Positions 23,608-32,963 are shown, counted from the stretch's first letter. The stretch: DNA of 64,000 nucleotides from Halomonas sp. YLGW01 (GCF_014840935.1 NZ_CP062005.1:1736001-1800000), one strand, 5' to 3'. Notes: generated from the letters alone by a model not told the origin. Numbers and translations: made by a program.

Positions 23608-24647
23608 CTGCCCTCTCCTTGCGGTCGGTGGACGATTGCCGGCAACGGCAGGCTCATCTTGGCCTGCCAGGCCGCCAGCGCCATCGTGAGGGCCAGGAGC
23701 ACGGCGCCGGCCGTGTGGGCCAGTGCCAGCCCCAACGGCAGCCACCAGACCACATTGGCGATGCCAAGGCCTGCTTGGATGCCATAGGCCGCCAGCATGG
23801 AGCCGAGCCAAGGTCGAAGGCGGGGGGCGCGCCAGTGTCGAGCCGCCAGTAGTATCAGGCTCACTCCCAGCGCCAGGGCTCCCAGACGATGCGCCAGATG
23901 GATGGTGGTGCGAGCATCCGCGTGCAGCTGGCCATGGAGATAATTGGGACCCACCTGCTGTGTCAGATGAAAGCCTTCACTCCAGTCCATGGCGGGCAAC
24001 CACTGGCCATTGCAGGTCGGAAAGCCCTGGCAGGCAATGCCGGCATAATTGCTCGAGGTCCACCCCCCCAACGCCAGCTGCAATACCAGCAACAGCGCCG
24101 CAATGGACCACCAGCGCGACAGGGGTGGCAGGGGACGGCCTAGGGGTCGCGGGCTGGCCGTAGACTGTCGCAGCCTGAGGTGTAGCCATAAGAACATGAG
24201 CATCACCGCAAGGCCGCCCAACAGATGCAAGGTGACCACCTGGGGCCATAGCTTGAGCGTGACGGTAAAGGCACCAAAGCTCCCCTGTAGCGCGATGACC
24301 GCCAACAGCCCGAGGGTCAGGCGCCAGGGATAGGCTGGACGCCTGCGCCTAGGCCACCCCAGAGCCAGCATGACCAGCACCAGCCCTCCCAGCATCGTGG
24401 CCAGATAGCGATGGATCATCTCCAGCCAGGCCTTGAGGGGATCCAGCGGCATGGCCGATGCATGCGAGTCCACTACCGAGGCCCCGGGCACCACCCATTG
24501 GCCGTAGCAGCCCGGCCAATCGGGGCAGCCCAGTCCTGCGTCCATGAGTCGCGTGAAGGCCCCCATCAGGATGACCGCCACGGTGAAGACAATGCCCAGC
24601 TGACTCAACCGTATCAGCAGGCCCAGCCTGGGATCATGCTGCGACAT
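23592..24647 (-). CDS. ctaA: Heme A synthase (COX15/CtaA family)
   Basis: 351 residues from the ATG at 24647, which has an AGGAGG site 5 nt before it. About eight helices; the heme-ligating histidines are in MIHRYLATMLGG, TLHLLGG, THLAHR-like and LAHTAGAVL segments. It oxidises heme O to heme A for cytochrome c oxidase. Translation is coupled to ctaB through a 16-bp overlap. 230 bp without a gene separates it from the upstream assembly gene. Confidence 0.95.
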   Translation of the reverse strand: MSQHDPRLGLLIRLSQLGIVFTVAVILMGAFTRLMDAGLGCPDWPGCYGQWVVPGASVVDSHASAMPLDPLKAWLEMIHRYLATMLGGLVLVMLALGWPRRRRPAYPWRLTLGLLAVIALQGSFGAFTVTLKLWPQVVTLHLLGGLAVMLMFLWLHLRLRQSTASPRPLGRPLPPLSRWWSIAALLLVLQLALGGWTSSNYAGIACQGFPTCNGQWLPAMDWSEGFHLTQQVGPNYLHGQLHADARTTIHLAHRLGALALGVSLILLAARHWRAPRLRPWLGSMLAAYGIQAGLGIANVVWWLPLGLALAHTAGAVLLALTMALAAWQAKMSLPLPAIVHRPQGEGRCAMP

Positions 24648-24878
24648 GGCCACCTCCTGTCCTGACACCTTTTGCTCAGGCGGCCATCACTACAGGCCGC
24701 CGGCCTCGTTCCCTGTCTTCAGGGTAGGCAGGCGCGTGACGATCGACGCGTTGAAGACAGCGAGCCTAACCGGCATGCCGTCCACGCTTTCCACGCCTCC
24801 GCCAAGGCTTTAGAAGCGCGCCCGCGCCTAACGGGCTCACGGGCTCTGGATCAGGCGGTTCGTGTCAGTCGAATCCCG

Positions 24879-25415
24879 CTAGCCGCTCACGCGCGTGATG
24901 GGCTCCGGATTCATGCGCAGCAGTTGCTTGAGATCATCGAGCACATCGTAGGGGTCGACTCCGGCGCGGTAGCCCAGCACCGCCAGGCCCTCTGGGCTCA
25001 GGATCCAGACCTCGCCCGGCGTCTGCCATTCGGGCGTTCGAGCCCAACGGCGGCGCGCTTCACCGGGCAGGGGATCGGCCGAGACTTGCCTCGAATCGTC
25101 GATGCGAAGACGGCGCACCCGCGTGGCCTCCTTGCCAAGGGCACGATGCAGCCGCCACCACTGGTCGGCCAGCTGATCGCAGTCGAGAGAGCAGTCGAAG
25201 GCCAGCAACCAGCCATCGACCTCTGTTGGCGAAAGCGCGCTTTCCAGGGGCCAATCACGCAATGCAGGCACCTCTGGCTTGAGCTCACCGTGAGCGGTAC
25301 GCGCCTCGGGAATTCCCAGGCGCCACTCCACCATCACCCAAGCCGCCAACAACGGCACCGCGAAGACGGCGATCAGTGACAGCAGTTTCAGGCGTTGGCG
25401 GTTGAGGTGTGTCAT
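24879..25415 (-). CDS. Membrane-anchored CxxxC protein of the cox cluster
   Basis: 178 residues from the ATG at 25415 (AAGGAG 8 nt upstream). One N-terminal transmembrane helix (about 11-29) places the rest in the periplasm. A C-S-L-D-C motif (Cys75, Cys79) follows a hydrophobic strand (GWLLAFDCSLDCD), and the remainder looks like a thioredoxin-type fold (VWILSPEGLAVLGYRAGVDP, DVLDDLKQLLR). The layout resembles Sco-type copper chaperones, though the Sco histidine cannot be assigned. Proteins like this occupy the same place, between SURF1 and CtaA, in Pseudomonas. ATGA overlap with the SURF1 gene. A role in Cu or thiol chemistry during oxidase assembly is inference. Confidence 0.75.
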   Translation of the reverse strand: MTHLNRQRLKLLSLIAVFAVPLLAAWVMVEWRLGIPEARTAHGELKPEVPALRDWPLESALSPTEVDGWLLAFDCSLDCDQLADQWWRLHRALGKEATRVRRLRIDDSRQVSADPLPGEARRRWARTPEWQTPGEVWILSPEGLAVLGYRAGVDPYDVLDDLKQLLRMNPEPITRVSG

Positions 25416-26170
25416 GGCAGCGACTCCTTCGATCGGGACATTCCATTGTTTGTGGCCTGCGGCCCGTGGCGCAGACGACGTCCACCCCACCACATCACCA
25501 GCAAGGCGGCAGCGGCCAGCCCCCACCATTGAACGGCATAGCCAAGATGGCGACTGGGCGGCATCACGCTGGGCTCCCACCAGGGCGCCAGTCCGCCAGG
25601 TCCCTCCTCCAGGTGCAGCCACCCCGCGTGGGCAAAGTCTCCAAGATGTTCCCAGGCATCGAGCTGAATACGCTGCAGGCGAACGCCTTCCTGATTGTCA
25701 CCGAAGAGCGGGGCTCGCTGACCGTCAGGCTGCCACTGGCCCTTGATCGTTACCGGCCCCATGGGCGTGGCCACGGTCGGTGCGTCCCGGCTGGTGCCCG
25801 TGGCCAGAAAACCGCGCTCGATCAGCCAAAGGCGGCCATCGCTCGTTCGCAATGGGGTCAGCACCGCGACACCCAGCTGACGCCCATGGGTCCGGTTGTC
25901 CAGGAAACGCGTTTCACCGGCCAGATATGTCCCTTCGAGTGTCAATCTCGCGCCTGCCGGCGGCGCCTCGCGCGGGGCGATCAGGGCCGGCGCTGCCGCC
26001 AGCGCCGACAGGTAAGCTTCCTTCTCGGCGGCACGATTCCACTGCCAACAGCCCAAGACAAGCCCGAGTGCCACCAGCAGGCTCCAGAACCCCCACCAGA
26101 GCACAGCGAGCTTGACAGGCGACGAACGCTTGCATGAACTGGATGAGGTCTGATGCGTGGAGCCTGTCAT
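25412..26170 (-). CDS. SURF1 family cytochrome oxidase assembly protein
   Basis: About 252 residues from the ATG at 26170. Two transmembrane helices near the ends (about 22-40 and 215-235) with the SURF1 periplasmic domain between (CWQWNRAAEKEAYL, FLDNRTHGRQLGVAVLTPL, HLGYAVQWWGLAAAALL). It aids heme A insertion into subunit I. The start is uncertain: the ATG shares a CATG with the opposing DUF2909 start, and its ribosome binding site is weak. It ends in an ATGA overlap with the next gene. Confidence 0.88.
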   Translation of the reverse strand: MTGSTHQTSSSSCKRSSPVKLAVLWWGFWSLLVALGLVLGCWQWNRAAEKEAYLSALAAAPALIAPREAPPAGARLTLEGTYLAGETRFLDNRTHGRQLGVAVLTPLRTSDGRLWLIERGFLATGTSRDAPTVATPMGPVTIKGQWQPDGQRAPLFGDNQEGVRLQRIQLDAWEHLGDFAHAGWLHLEEGPGGLAPWWEPSVMPPSRHLGYAVQWWGLAAAALLVMWWGGRRLRHGPQATNNGMSRSKESLP

Positions 26171-26363
26171 GTTGAAAGCCCTGATCACCTTGGTATTCGT
26201 TTGCATGGTGGCGAGCCTGGTCGCCGGGGCAGGGTTCCTGTTACGCGACCAGGGGCGCTCCCGCCGCCTGCTGATCTCTCTCAAGGTTCGCGTCAGCCTT
26301 GCCACCTTGCTGCTGGCCCTTCTTGCCTACGGCTTCTATTTCGGTGGCCTGTCCGGCACATGA
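26169..26363 (+). CDS. DUF2909 (twin transmembrane) protein
   Basis: 64 residues, two transmembrane helices (about 3-22 and 44-60) joined by a basic loop (RDQGRSRRLLISLKVRVSL). GGAG stands 6 nt before the ATG. It is the only plus-strand gene inside the minus-strand cox cluster, a placement I also recall from Pseudomonas. Function unknown; the location suggests a link to oxidase assembly. Confidence 0.75.
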   Translation: MLKALITLVFVCMVASLVAGAGFLLRDQGRSRRLLISLKVRVSLATLLLALLAYGFYFGGLSGT

Positions 26364-26391
26364 GTCGGAGCCAGCGCTTGTCACGCCTGTT

Positions 26392-27249
26392 CTAGAAGAC
26401 GTAGACGAAGATGAACAGGCCGACCCAGACCACATCGACGAAGTGCCAGTACCAGGCCGCGGCCTCGAAACCGAAATGGTCGTCCCGGCTGAAATGCCCT
26501 TTCATGACCCGGAACAGCATCACGCCCAGGGTGACTGTCCCTATGGTCACATGTGCCCCATGGAAGCCCGTCAGCAGGAAAAAGGTCGACCCGTAGATGC
26601 CGGCCTGCAGCGTGATCCCGTAGTGGTGGTATGCCTCGTAATACTCGATGCCCTGCACGATCAGGAAGCACACGCCTAGCAACAGGGTGCCGATCAACCA
26701 GTTGCGCGTCGTCTTGCGATAACCTTCCTTCAAGGCCTCATGGGCGATCGTCAGCGTGATGCTGGAGCTCACCAGGAAGATGGTATTCACCAGCGGCAGC
26801 TGCCAGGGGCTCACGACCTCGCGGGGTCCGCTAATGGCATCGCTCGGCGGATTCATGAGCGGCCAGGTCGCCGTAAAGTCGGGCCACAGTAGCGCCGCCA
26901 CCCCCTTGGCCCCCTCGCCATCCAGCCAGGGCACGGCGAATACCCGCACATAGAACAGCGCGCCAAAAAAGGCGGCGAAGAACATGACTTCGGAGAAGAT
27001 GAACCAGCCCATCCCCCAGCGAAACGAGCGATCCATCTGAGAGTCGTACAGCCCTTGACGGGACTCGCGGACCACATCGCGGAACCAGAGCCACATCACG
27101 GCCAGGACCGCGATCACCCCCAGCGTCATGACCAGGCCACCGCTGCCATGAACCAGCTGGACGCCGAGGCTGATCATCATCACGCCGACGGCAAGCGACC
27201 CGAGAGCCGGCCATTTACTCTGCGGGGGAACGTAATAGCTGCCACTCAT
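26392..27249 (-). CDS. coxC: Cytochrome c oxidase subunit III
   Basis: 285 residues, seven predicted helices, with family landmarks RWGMGWFIFSEVMFFAAFFGALF, TIFLVSSSITLTIAHEAL, GFHGAHVTIGT and a C-terminal AAWYWHFVDVVWVGLFIFVYVF. The subunit stabilises the catalytic core of the heme-copper oxidase. Its start overlaps the end of the Cox11 gene by 4 bp. Confidence 0.95.
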   Translation of the reverse strand: MSGSYYVPPQSKWPALGSLAVGVMMISLGVQLVHGSGGLVMTLGVIAVLAVMWLWFRDVVRESRQGLYDSQMDRSFRWGMGWFIFSEVMFFAAFFGALFYVRVFAVPWLDGEGAKGVAALLWPDFTATWPLMNPPSDAISGPREVVSPWQLPLVNTIFLVSSSITLTIAHEALKEGYRKTTRNWLIGTLLLGVCFLIVQGIEYYEAYHHYGITLQAGIYGSTFFLLTGFHGAHVTIGTVTLGVMLFRVMKGHFSRDDHFGFEAAAWYWHFVDVVWVGLFIFVYVF

Positions 27250-27812
27250 GCCTCACCTCCTTGTTCGGCAGCGACCGGTACCTGCTCGGCCAGTGCCTTG
27301 TCATCTACCGGGTACAGGGTATACACCAGCGTCACCGTCTTGATGTCGTCGGGCAGGTCGCGGGTTAACTGAAACACCAGAGGGGCTTCGAGACGTTCCC
27401 CGGCGTCGAGCCGTTGCTCCTTGAAGCAGAAACAGGTCACCTTGCGCATGTGCAAGGACGCCTCAGAAGGCGACACACTGGGCACCGCCCTGCCCCAGCC
27501 CGCTTCATCACCATGGTTAGTGAAGGCAAAATGCACCTCGGTCGCCGCACCAGGATGCACGCGCACCTGACGATCGAGCACCTCGAGTTTCCAGGGCAAT
27601 CCCGCCCCAGCTCGGGTAATGAACTGCACGGTGACGACCCGCGACTCATCGATGCTGTCACTTACCAGCGCCTGAGCCGTGTTCTCGACCTTGCCGTTGA
27701 TGCCGGTGATGCGGCAGAAGACGTCGTACAGGGGCACCAGGGCAAAGGCGAACACGAACATGCCTACCAGAACGATCAGCGTTCGGGTGACGGTACGTTG
27801 CACGGCGGTCAT
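27246..27812 (-). CDS. ctaG: Cytochrome c oxidase assembly protein Cox11/CtaG
   Basis: 188 residues: an N-terminal membrane anchor (about 11-30) and a periplasmic immunoglobulin-like domain with the Cu(I) motif KVTCFCFKEQRL. Cox11 delivers copper to the CuB site of subunit I. It lies between coxA and coxC and overlaps coxC by 4 bp. Confidence 0.94.
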   Translation of the reverse strand: MTAVQRTVTRTLIVLVGMFVFAFALVPLYDVFCRITGINGKVENTAQALVSDSIDESRVVTVQFITRAGAGLPWKLEVLDRQVRVHPGAATEVHFAFTNHGDEAGWGRAVPSVSPSEASLHMRKVTCFCFKEQRLDAGERLEAPLVFQLTRDLPDDIKTVTLVYTLYPVDDKALAEQVPVAAEQGGEA

Positions 27813-27870
27813 CTGCTTTCCTCCCCTCCGCCCCGTTCAGGGGCGAAACGACTTGGCTCAAACAGGATGC

Positions 27871-29514
27871 TTAGTGCTCACGGGGATGGAACGACGGCGG
27901 CGTGTCGAAGGTATGCAACGGTGCGGGACTCGGCACCGTCCACTCCAGATCTTCCGCTCCTTCCCAGGCCTGAGCCGGTGCTTTCTCGCCTCCACGCGCA
28001 CACTTGATGATCACCAGCACGAAGATCAGCTGCGAGGTACCGAACAGTAATGCTCCAAGACTCGATGCCATATTGAAGTCCGCAAACTGCAGGGCGTAAT
28101 CGGGTATGCGTCGCGGCATGCCGGCAAGCCCGGAAAAGTGCATCGGGAAGAAGGTCAGGTTGACCCCCACCACCGATGTCCAGAAGTGCCAGCGGCCAAG
28201 GCGTTCACTGGGATAGTGACCTGTCCACTTGGGCAGCCAGTAGTAGACGGCCGCCATGATGGAGAAGACGGCACCCGGCACCAGCACATAGTGGAAGTGG
28301 GCCACCACGAAATAGGTATCGTGATACTGGAAGTCGGCCGGTGCGATGGCGAGCATCAGACCGGAGAAACCACCGATGGTGAACAGCACCACGAATGCCA
28401 AGGCGAACAGCATGGGAGTCTCGAAGGAGATCGAGCCCTGGAACAGGGTGGCGATCCAGTTGAACACCTTTACGCCGGTCGGCACCGCGATCAGCATGGT
28501 GGTGTACATGAAGAACAATTCAGCCACCAGTGGCAGGCCGACCGCGAACATGTGATGCGCCCAGACCAGAAACGACAGAATGGCAATGGAGGACGTGGCA
28601 TAGACCATCGAGGCGTAGCCGAACAGCCGCTTGCGAGCGAAGGTCGGGATGATGGCCGAGACGATGCCGAACGCCGGCAGGATCATGATATAGACCTCGG
28701 GATGGCCGAAGAACCAGAAGATATGCTGGAACATCACCGGGTCCCCACCGCCAGCAGCATTGAAGAAGCTGGTGCCGAAATTGATGTCGAGCAGCATCAT
28801 GGTGATCACACCGGCTAGCACCGGCATCACCGCGATCAGCAGGAAGGCCGTGATCAGCCAGGTCCAGACAAAGAGCGGCATGTCCATCATGCGCATGGTC
28901 GGGGCGCGCAGATTAAGAATGGTGGCAATAATGTTGATGGCACCGAGAATCGAACTGATCCCCGCCATGTGCAGTGCAAGAATGAAGAAGGTGGTGGATG
29001 GCGGCGCATAGGTGGTCGATAGAGGTGCGTAGAAGGTCCACCCGAAGTTGGGCCCACCACCAGGCATCAGCAGGGTCGAGAGCAGCAGCGTGAAGGCGAC
29101 CGGCAGCAGCCAGAAGCTGAAGTTGTTCAGCCTTGGCAACGCCATGTCCGGCGCCCCGATCTGTAGAGGAATCATCCAGTTGGCAAGGCCGACGAAGGCC
29201 GGCATCACGGCACCGAAGACCATGATCAAGCCATGCATGGTGGTCATCTGGTTGAAGAACTCGGGCTCCACGAGTTGCAGGCCTGGCTGGAAGAGTTCGG
29301 CACGCACCACTAGCGCAAAGATGCCACCGATGAAGAACATGCTCAGCGAAAAGAGCAGATAGAGCGTGCCGATCTCCTTGTGGTTGGTCGTCAAGAGCCA
29401 TCGCAACAGGCCACTGGGCCCATGATGATACCCTTCGTCGGCGGCATGACCGGCCGCGCCAGCCGCATCACCCGTCTGCTCGAGCGTGTGCTTGGGAGGT
29501 AGTTTGGGCGCCAT
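27871..29514 (-). CDS. coxA: Cytochrome c oxidase subunit I
   Basis: 547 residues with twelve predicted helices. The copper/heme ligands are in HGLIMVFG (low-spin heme), WFFGHPEVYIMILP (CuB His and cross-linked Tyr), WAHHMF and DTYFVVAHFHYVL. It reduces O2 to water while pumping protons. It is followed by ctaG after 58 bp and preceded by coxB after 65 bp, in one operon. Confidence 0.97.
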   Translation of the reverse strand: MAPKLPPKHTLEQTGDAAGAAGHAADEGYHHGPSGLLRWLLTTNHKEIGTLYLLFSLSMFFIGGIFALVVRAELFQPGLQLVEPEFFNQMTTMHGLIMVFGAVMPAFVGLANWMIPLQIGAPDMALPRLNNFSFWLLPVAFTLLLSTLLMPGGGPNFGWTFYAPLSTTYAPPSTTFFILALHMAGISSILGAINIIATILNLRAPTMRMMDMPLFVWTWLITAFLLIAVMPVLAGVITMMLLDINFGTSFFNAAGGGDPVMFQHIFWFFGHPEVYIMILPAFGIVSAIIPTFARKRLFGYASMVYATSSIAILSFLVWAHHMFAVGLPLVAELFFMYTTMLIAVPTGVKVFNWIATLFQGSISFETPMLFALAFVVLFTIGGFSGLMLAIAPADFQYHDTYFVVAHFHYVLVPGAVFSIMAAVYYWLPKWTGHYPSERLGRWHFWTSVVGVNLTFFPMHFSGLAGMPRRIPDYALQFADFNMASSLGALLFGTSQLIFVLVIIKCARGGEKAPAQAWEGAEDLEWTVPSPAPLHTFDTPPSFHPREH

Positions 29515-29579
29515 AGGACTTCTCCTGTGATTCGGGGATCGCGAGACCGGGGTTGCGAGACTTGTACCGTCTGGATCGG

Positions 29580-30695
29580 CTATTCGAGCCGCGCCTGGAT
29601 CTCCGACGGCTGGACGACATCCCCGGTATCACTGCCCCAGGCATTGCGCTCATAGGTCACCACGGCGGCAATCTCGACTGGGCTGAGACTGCTACTGAAA
29701 GCCGGCATCGGCGCACCCGACACCCCATTGATGACGACATCGATATGGCGATCCCGCTCAGCCATCAGTGCCGGATTGTTGGCCAGCGACGGGAAGACAG
29801 GAGGGTTGCCCGAGCCATCGACCTGATGACAGGAGGCGCAGATCGACTCATAGACCTTCTGCCCCCGCGCCATCAACTCCTCCATGCCCCACTCCCGATC
29901 GACACCGCTGGCTTCGCGCGCAGCCGCTTCCTTGCGTTCGGCAAGCCAGTCATCGAAGGCCTCCGGCTCCACCGCCTCGACCACCACCGGCATGAAGCCA
30001 TGGTTGCGACCGCAAAGCTCGGTGCATTGCCCACGGTAGGTGCCGGTTTCCTCGATACGTACCCAGTTCTCGTTGACGAAGCCCGGAATGGCATCCTGCT
30101 TGACGGCGAGCTCAGGCACCCACCAGGAATGGACCACATCGTCCGATGTCAGCAGGAACCTCACCTTGCGGTCCACCGGCAACACCAGCGGCTCATCAAC
30201 TTCGAGCAGATAGTTTTCCCCCTTCTCGGCGGCACCGGCTATCTGATCGCGAGGTGTATCCAGGTTGGAGGTAAAGGCGACATCTTCACCCAGGTACTCA
30301 TAGTGCCAGCGCCACTGCTGGCCGGTGACCATCACATCCAGAGCGGCATCGTCCGTGTCGTACATTTGCTTGAGGGTAGCGGTAGCCGGCAGCGCCATAC
30401 CGACGAGAATCAGTAGGGGAATCGCGGTCCAGATCACCTCCACAGTGGTGTTTTCGTGGAAATTCGCTGCCTTGGCCCCCTGGGAGCGACGAAAACGAAA
30501 GAGGGAGTAGAACATCACGCCAAACACGACGATGCCGATCACCACACAGATCCAGAAGATCGTCATATGCAGGGAGTGGATGTCATGACTGAGGTCTGTC
30601 ACACCGAGAGGCATGTTCCAGCCATTGGCCAAGGCCGCATCGGTTAGCCAGAGACTACCGCTCGTGACTACCAGTTGAGCTAGCGACGTGCGCAT
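29580..30695 (-). CDS. coxB: Cytochrome c oxidase subunit II with fused C-terminal cytochrome c (caa3 type)
   Basis: 371 residues from the ATG at 30695 (AAGGAGG 6 nt upstream). Signal-like N-terminus, two transmembrane helices (about 44-65 and 88-105), CuA domain with ligands His189, Cys224, Glu226, Cys228, His232 and Met235 (GQCTELCGRNHGFM). A c-type heme motif CASCH at 286-290 lies in an extra C-terminal domain. The enzyme therefore takes electrons through its own cytochrome c before CuA. First catalytic gene of the cox operon. Confidence 0.96.
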   Translation of the reverse strand: MRTSLAQLVVTSGSLWLTDAALANGWNMPLGVTDLSHDIHSLHMTIFWICVVIGIVVFGVMFYSLFRFRRSQGAKAANFHENTTVEVIWTAIPLLILVGMALPATATLKQMYDTDDAALDVMVTGQQWRWHYEYLGEDVAFTSNLDTPRDQIAGAAEKGENYLLEVDEPLVLPVDRKVRFLLTSDDVVHSWWVPELAVKQDAIPGFVNENWVRIEETGTYRGQCTELCGRNHGFMPVVVEAVEPEAFDDWLAERKEAAAREASGVDREWGMEELMARGQKVYESICASCHQVDGSGNPPVFPSLANNPALMAERDRHIDVVINGVSGAPMPAFSSSLSPVEIAAVVTYERNAWGSDTGDVVQPSEIQARLE

Positions 30696-30892
30696 CGGCC
30701 CCTCCTTGTCGTGATGGTCGTGCTGGCCACGCCTGTGGCATGGCACCAGTGCCCAGATCCCTAGGAATGCCTGGAGTATAGGAAGGTTGAAGAGATGTCA
30801 TGGATCAAGGTAGGCAGGATTACTTAACGTAGCCATCAACGCTTGCAGCGCGGCGAAGCGCGCGGACGAGGTAAAGCCACGGACGTCAAGCC

Positions 30893-31066
30893 CTACTCGG
30901 CGGCGCTCAAGGCCAGAATGAGCACCCCCGCCACCAGCACCAGGGCCATCAGCACGCCCACGATGACAAAGGCCATAGGCTTACCTGCCTGAAAATCCTC
31001 TCGGCGCTGGGCATCCTTTTGCACGCCAAAGAACGCCGCCAACACGGATTTGACCACCTGCCACAT
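30893..31066 (-). CDS. DUF2970 family small membrane protein
   Basis: 57 residues from the ATG at 31066 (GGGAGG 5 nt upstream). An N-terminal amphipathic segment (MWQVVKSVLAAFFGVQKDAQRREDF) and one C-terminal transmembrane helix match DUF2970. It precedes coxB by about 200 bp on the same strand, so a link to respiration is possible. Function unknown. Confidence 0.75.
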   Translation of the reverse strand: MWQVVKSVLAAFFGVQKDAQRREDFQAGKPMAFVIVGVLMALVLVAGVLILALSAAE

Positions 31067-31257
31067 CGCGACCTCCCGCTTCGATCGGACAGCCAATACC
31101 GGCTGTCGCAAAAAAAGACGACCTAGATCAGAGAATGGGTGAAGAACAAGGCTCATGCACGGTTTGGCGTAACACCGCTTCTATACTGAAAGGTGCTCCT
31201 CGACATCGAGGCATTACTTGGTGAACTTATAGTTAGTCAGCAAGCAAAGGAGTTGAG

Positions 31258-31626
31258 ATGACAACCCCCTCAGAGAATGTCACCCAGCTACCGTTGGCGG
31301 CGCGGGAAGTCAGCGACCCCGTCATCAATTGGTGGCTGAATCATTGGATGGGACCGGCTAGCCCATTTGCCCGCATGCAAGTCGCATGGATGGAAACACT
31401 ATATGAGGCCATGCAGATGGAGGCGGAGCTACTCGTTGCCTGTGCCACCAGCCAGCAACAGGTCATCCAGTGCATGTCAGATCAGCAAAGCCTCAAGGAT
31501 CCCGAGACCATGAGCAGTTGCTATCAGGATGTCATGCAAGACTTCATCAACGCTCACCTGCATCGCATCGATAAGGTCAATGAGTTGGCCGAGGACTTTC
31601 GCCAGCGGGTTTGGGAAGAGATTTGA
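31258..31626 (+). CDS. Small helical protein, phasin-like by layout
   Basis: 122 residues, no signal or membrane segment, predicted mostly alpha-helical, rich in Met, Gln and Glu. AAAGGAG lies 6 nt before the ATG. The long amphipathic helices (FARMQVAWMETLYEAMQMEA; DFINAHLHRIDKVNELAEDF) recall phasins that coat polyhydroxyalkanoate granules, but I cannot confirm the family. It stands alone between DUF2970 and lrgB. Confidence 0.6.
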   Translation: MTTPSENVTQLPLAAREVSDPVINWWLNHWMGPASPFARMQVAWMETLYEAMQMEAELLVACATSQQQVIQCMSDQQSLKDPETMSSCYQDVMQDFINAHLHRIDKVNELAEDFRQRVWEEI

Positions 31627-31690
31627 CCAATCATAGGTCGAGGAGCCCAGCGAGGATGGGCTTCACCCGCCACATACTCGAACAACTCGC

Positions 31691-32419
31691 TCAGAATCCG
31701 AACAGCGCCACGATCATCGGCAACAGGAAGGCCGTCAACAGCCCCGTCAGTCCCATCGCGAGTCCGGCGAAGGCCCCAGCAAGCGCTCCGATCGAACTGA
31801 AGCTCTGAGCCGTACCGAAGCCATGCGCCGCCAACCCGAGGGTGAATCCCTTCACGGTCGGATCCTGGATGTTAAGAAGTCTGAACACCAAGGGCCCGAG
31901 GGCGCAGCCGATTGATCCCGTCAGCAATACCAGTCCCGCGGCCAGCGAGGGTATTCCCCCTAGCTGCTCGGCGATGCCCATGGCAATGGGCGAAGTGACC
32001 GACTTGGGGGCGAGGGTCAGCAAGGTTTCGCGGGTCGCCCCCATCAGCATGGCGATGCCAAGGGTCGAGCCAACGGCCGCGACGATGCCAGTGACGCAGG
32101 CGATCATGATGGGCCAGATCAACCGCTGTACGCGCTCCCGATGGTCATACAGAGGAATCGCCAACGCCACGGTCGCCGGGCCCAGCAGGAAGTGGATGAA
32201 CTGCGCCCCCTCGAAGTAAGTGCGATACTCGATCCCACTGAGCAGCAGAAAGCTAATCAACAGCGCAATCGAGATCACTACCGGGTGCAGTAACGTGGTT
32301 CTGCCGAAGAAGATATTGATGCGGGTGGCCAGCAGGAAGGCGGCCAGCGTCACCAGCAGCGAGAGCAGCGGATTGCCCGAAAGATAAACCCATACCTGGT
32401 CCAATGCCACGAAGTTCAT
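31691..32419 (-). CDS. lrgB: LrgB/CidB family membrane protein
   Basis: 242 residues from the ATG at 32419. Several helices and the family core (TLAPKSVTSPIAMGIAEQLGG, GFTLGLAAHGFGTAQSF). LrgAB/CidAB proteins are linked to murein hydrolase control and, in some bacteria, to export of small organic acids. ATGA overlap with lrgA; an in-frame ATG at 32458 lies within lrgA. Confidence 0.9.
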   Translation of the reverse strand: MNFVALDQVWVYLSGNPLLSLLVTLAAFLLATRINIFFGRTTLLHPVVISIALLISFLLLSGIEYRTYFEGAQFIHFLLGPATVALAIPLYDHRERVQRLIWPIMIACVTGIVAAVGSTLGIAMLMGATRETLLTLAPKSVTSPIAMGIAEQLGGIPSLAAGLVLLTGSIGCALGPLVFRLLNIQDPTVKGFTLGLAAHGFGTAQSFSSIGALAGAFAGLAMGLTGLLTAFLLPMIVALFGF

Positions 32420-32781
32420 TTGGCCTTCTCCGACCCGGTGATGCGCTGATTCATCCACGTCATGACCTTGGCCGTGACCGCCAGGGTGATCGCCGTGGAT
32501 ACGATCAGGGTCACGGCGATAGTCCAGAAATCGGCCTGGATCAGCTTGATGTGCACCATCATGCCGACCCCAGCCGGCACGAACAGTAGGGTCAGGTAAT
32601 TCAACAGACCTTCGCCGGTCTTGCGCAGTCCTTTCGGCACGCCGCAGTTGACCAGTAGGGCCACGAGCAAGATCACCATCCCCACCACGGGCCCTGGCAC
32701 GGGAATGCTAAACGCCCGAACGATCAGCTCGCCCAGGAACTGGCATCCCAGCAAGATGATAAACCCCACGATCAATGACAT
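32416..32781 (-). CDS. lrgA: LrgA/CidA family holin-like protein
   Basis: 121 residues, four transmembrane helices, LrgA signature FLGELIVRAFSIPVPGPVVGM and LLFVPAGVGMM. Partner of LrgB encoded downstream with an ATGA overlap, so the two are cotranslated. Confidence 0.9.
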   Translation of the reverse strand: MSLIVGFIILLGCQFLGELIVRAFSIPVPGPVVGMVILLVALLVNCGVPKGLRKTGEGLLNYLTLLFVPAGVGMMVHIKLIQADFWTIAVTLIVSTAITLAVTAKVMTWMNQRITGSEKAK

Positions 32782-32903
32782 GCTCGCTCTCCTCCATGCT
32801 CAGCATGGCATCAGTTTATCCCTTTCCTCGTGCTATCACCCAATCCTCCACCAAGCATTTGAAAAAAAAGCGCTTAAGGGGCTTCCCATTGCCAAGATGA
32901 CGC

Positions 32904-32911
32904 GATAATAT
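32904..32911 (+). promoter_or_regulatory. Probable -10 element of the tRNA-Pro promoter
   Basis: GATAATAT at 32904-32911, followed by a GC-rich discriminator (CGCC) about 50 bp before the tRNA. No convincing -35 hexamer is seen, so this is tentative. Confidence 0.4.
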
Positions 32912-32963
32912 ACGCCTCGTTCTCGGGGCACAGGAGCCGACAGGTCCTGCCGAGCACCAGAGT

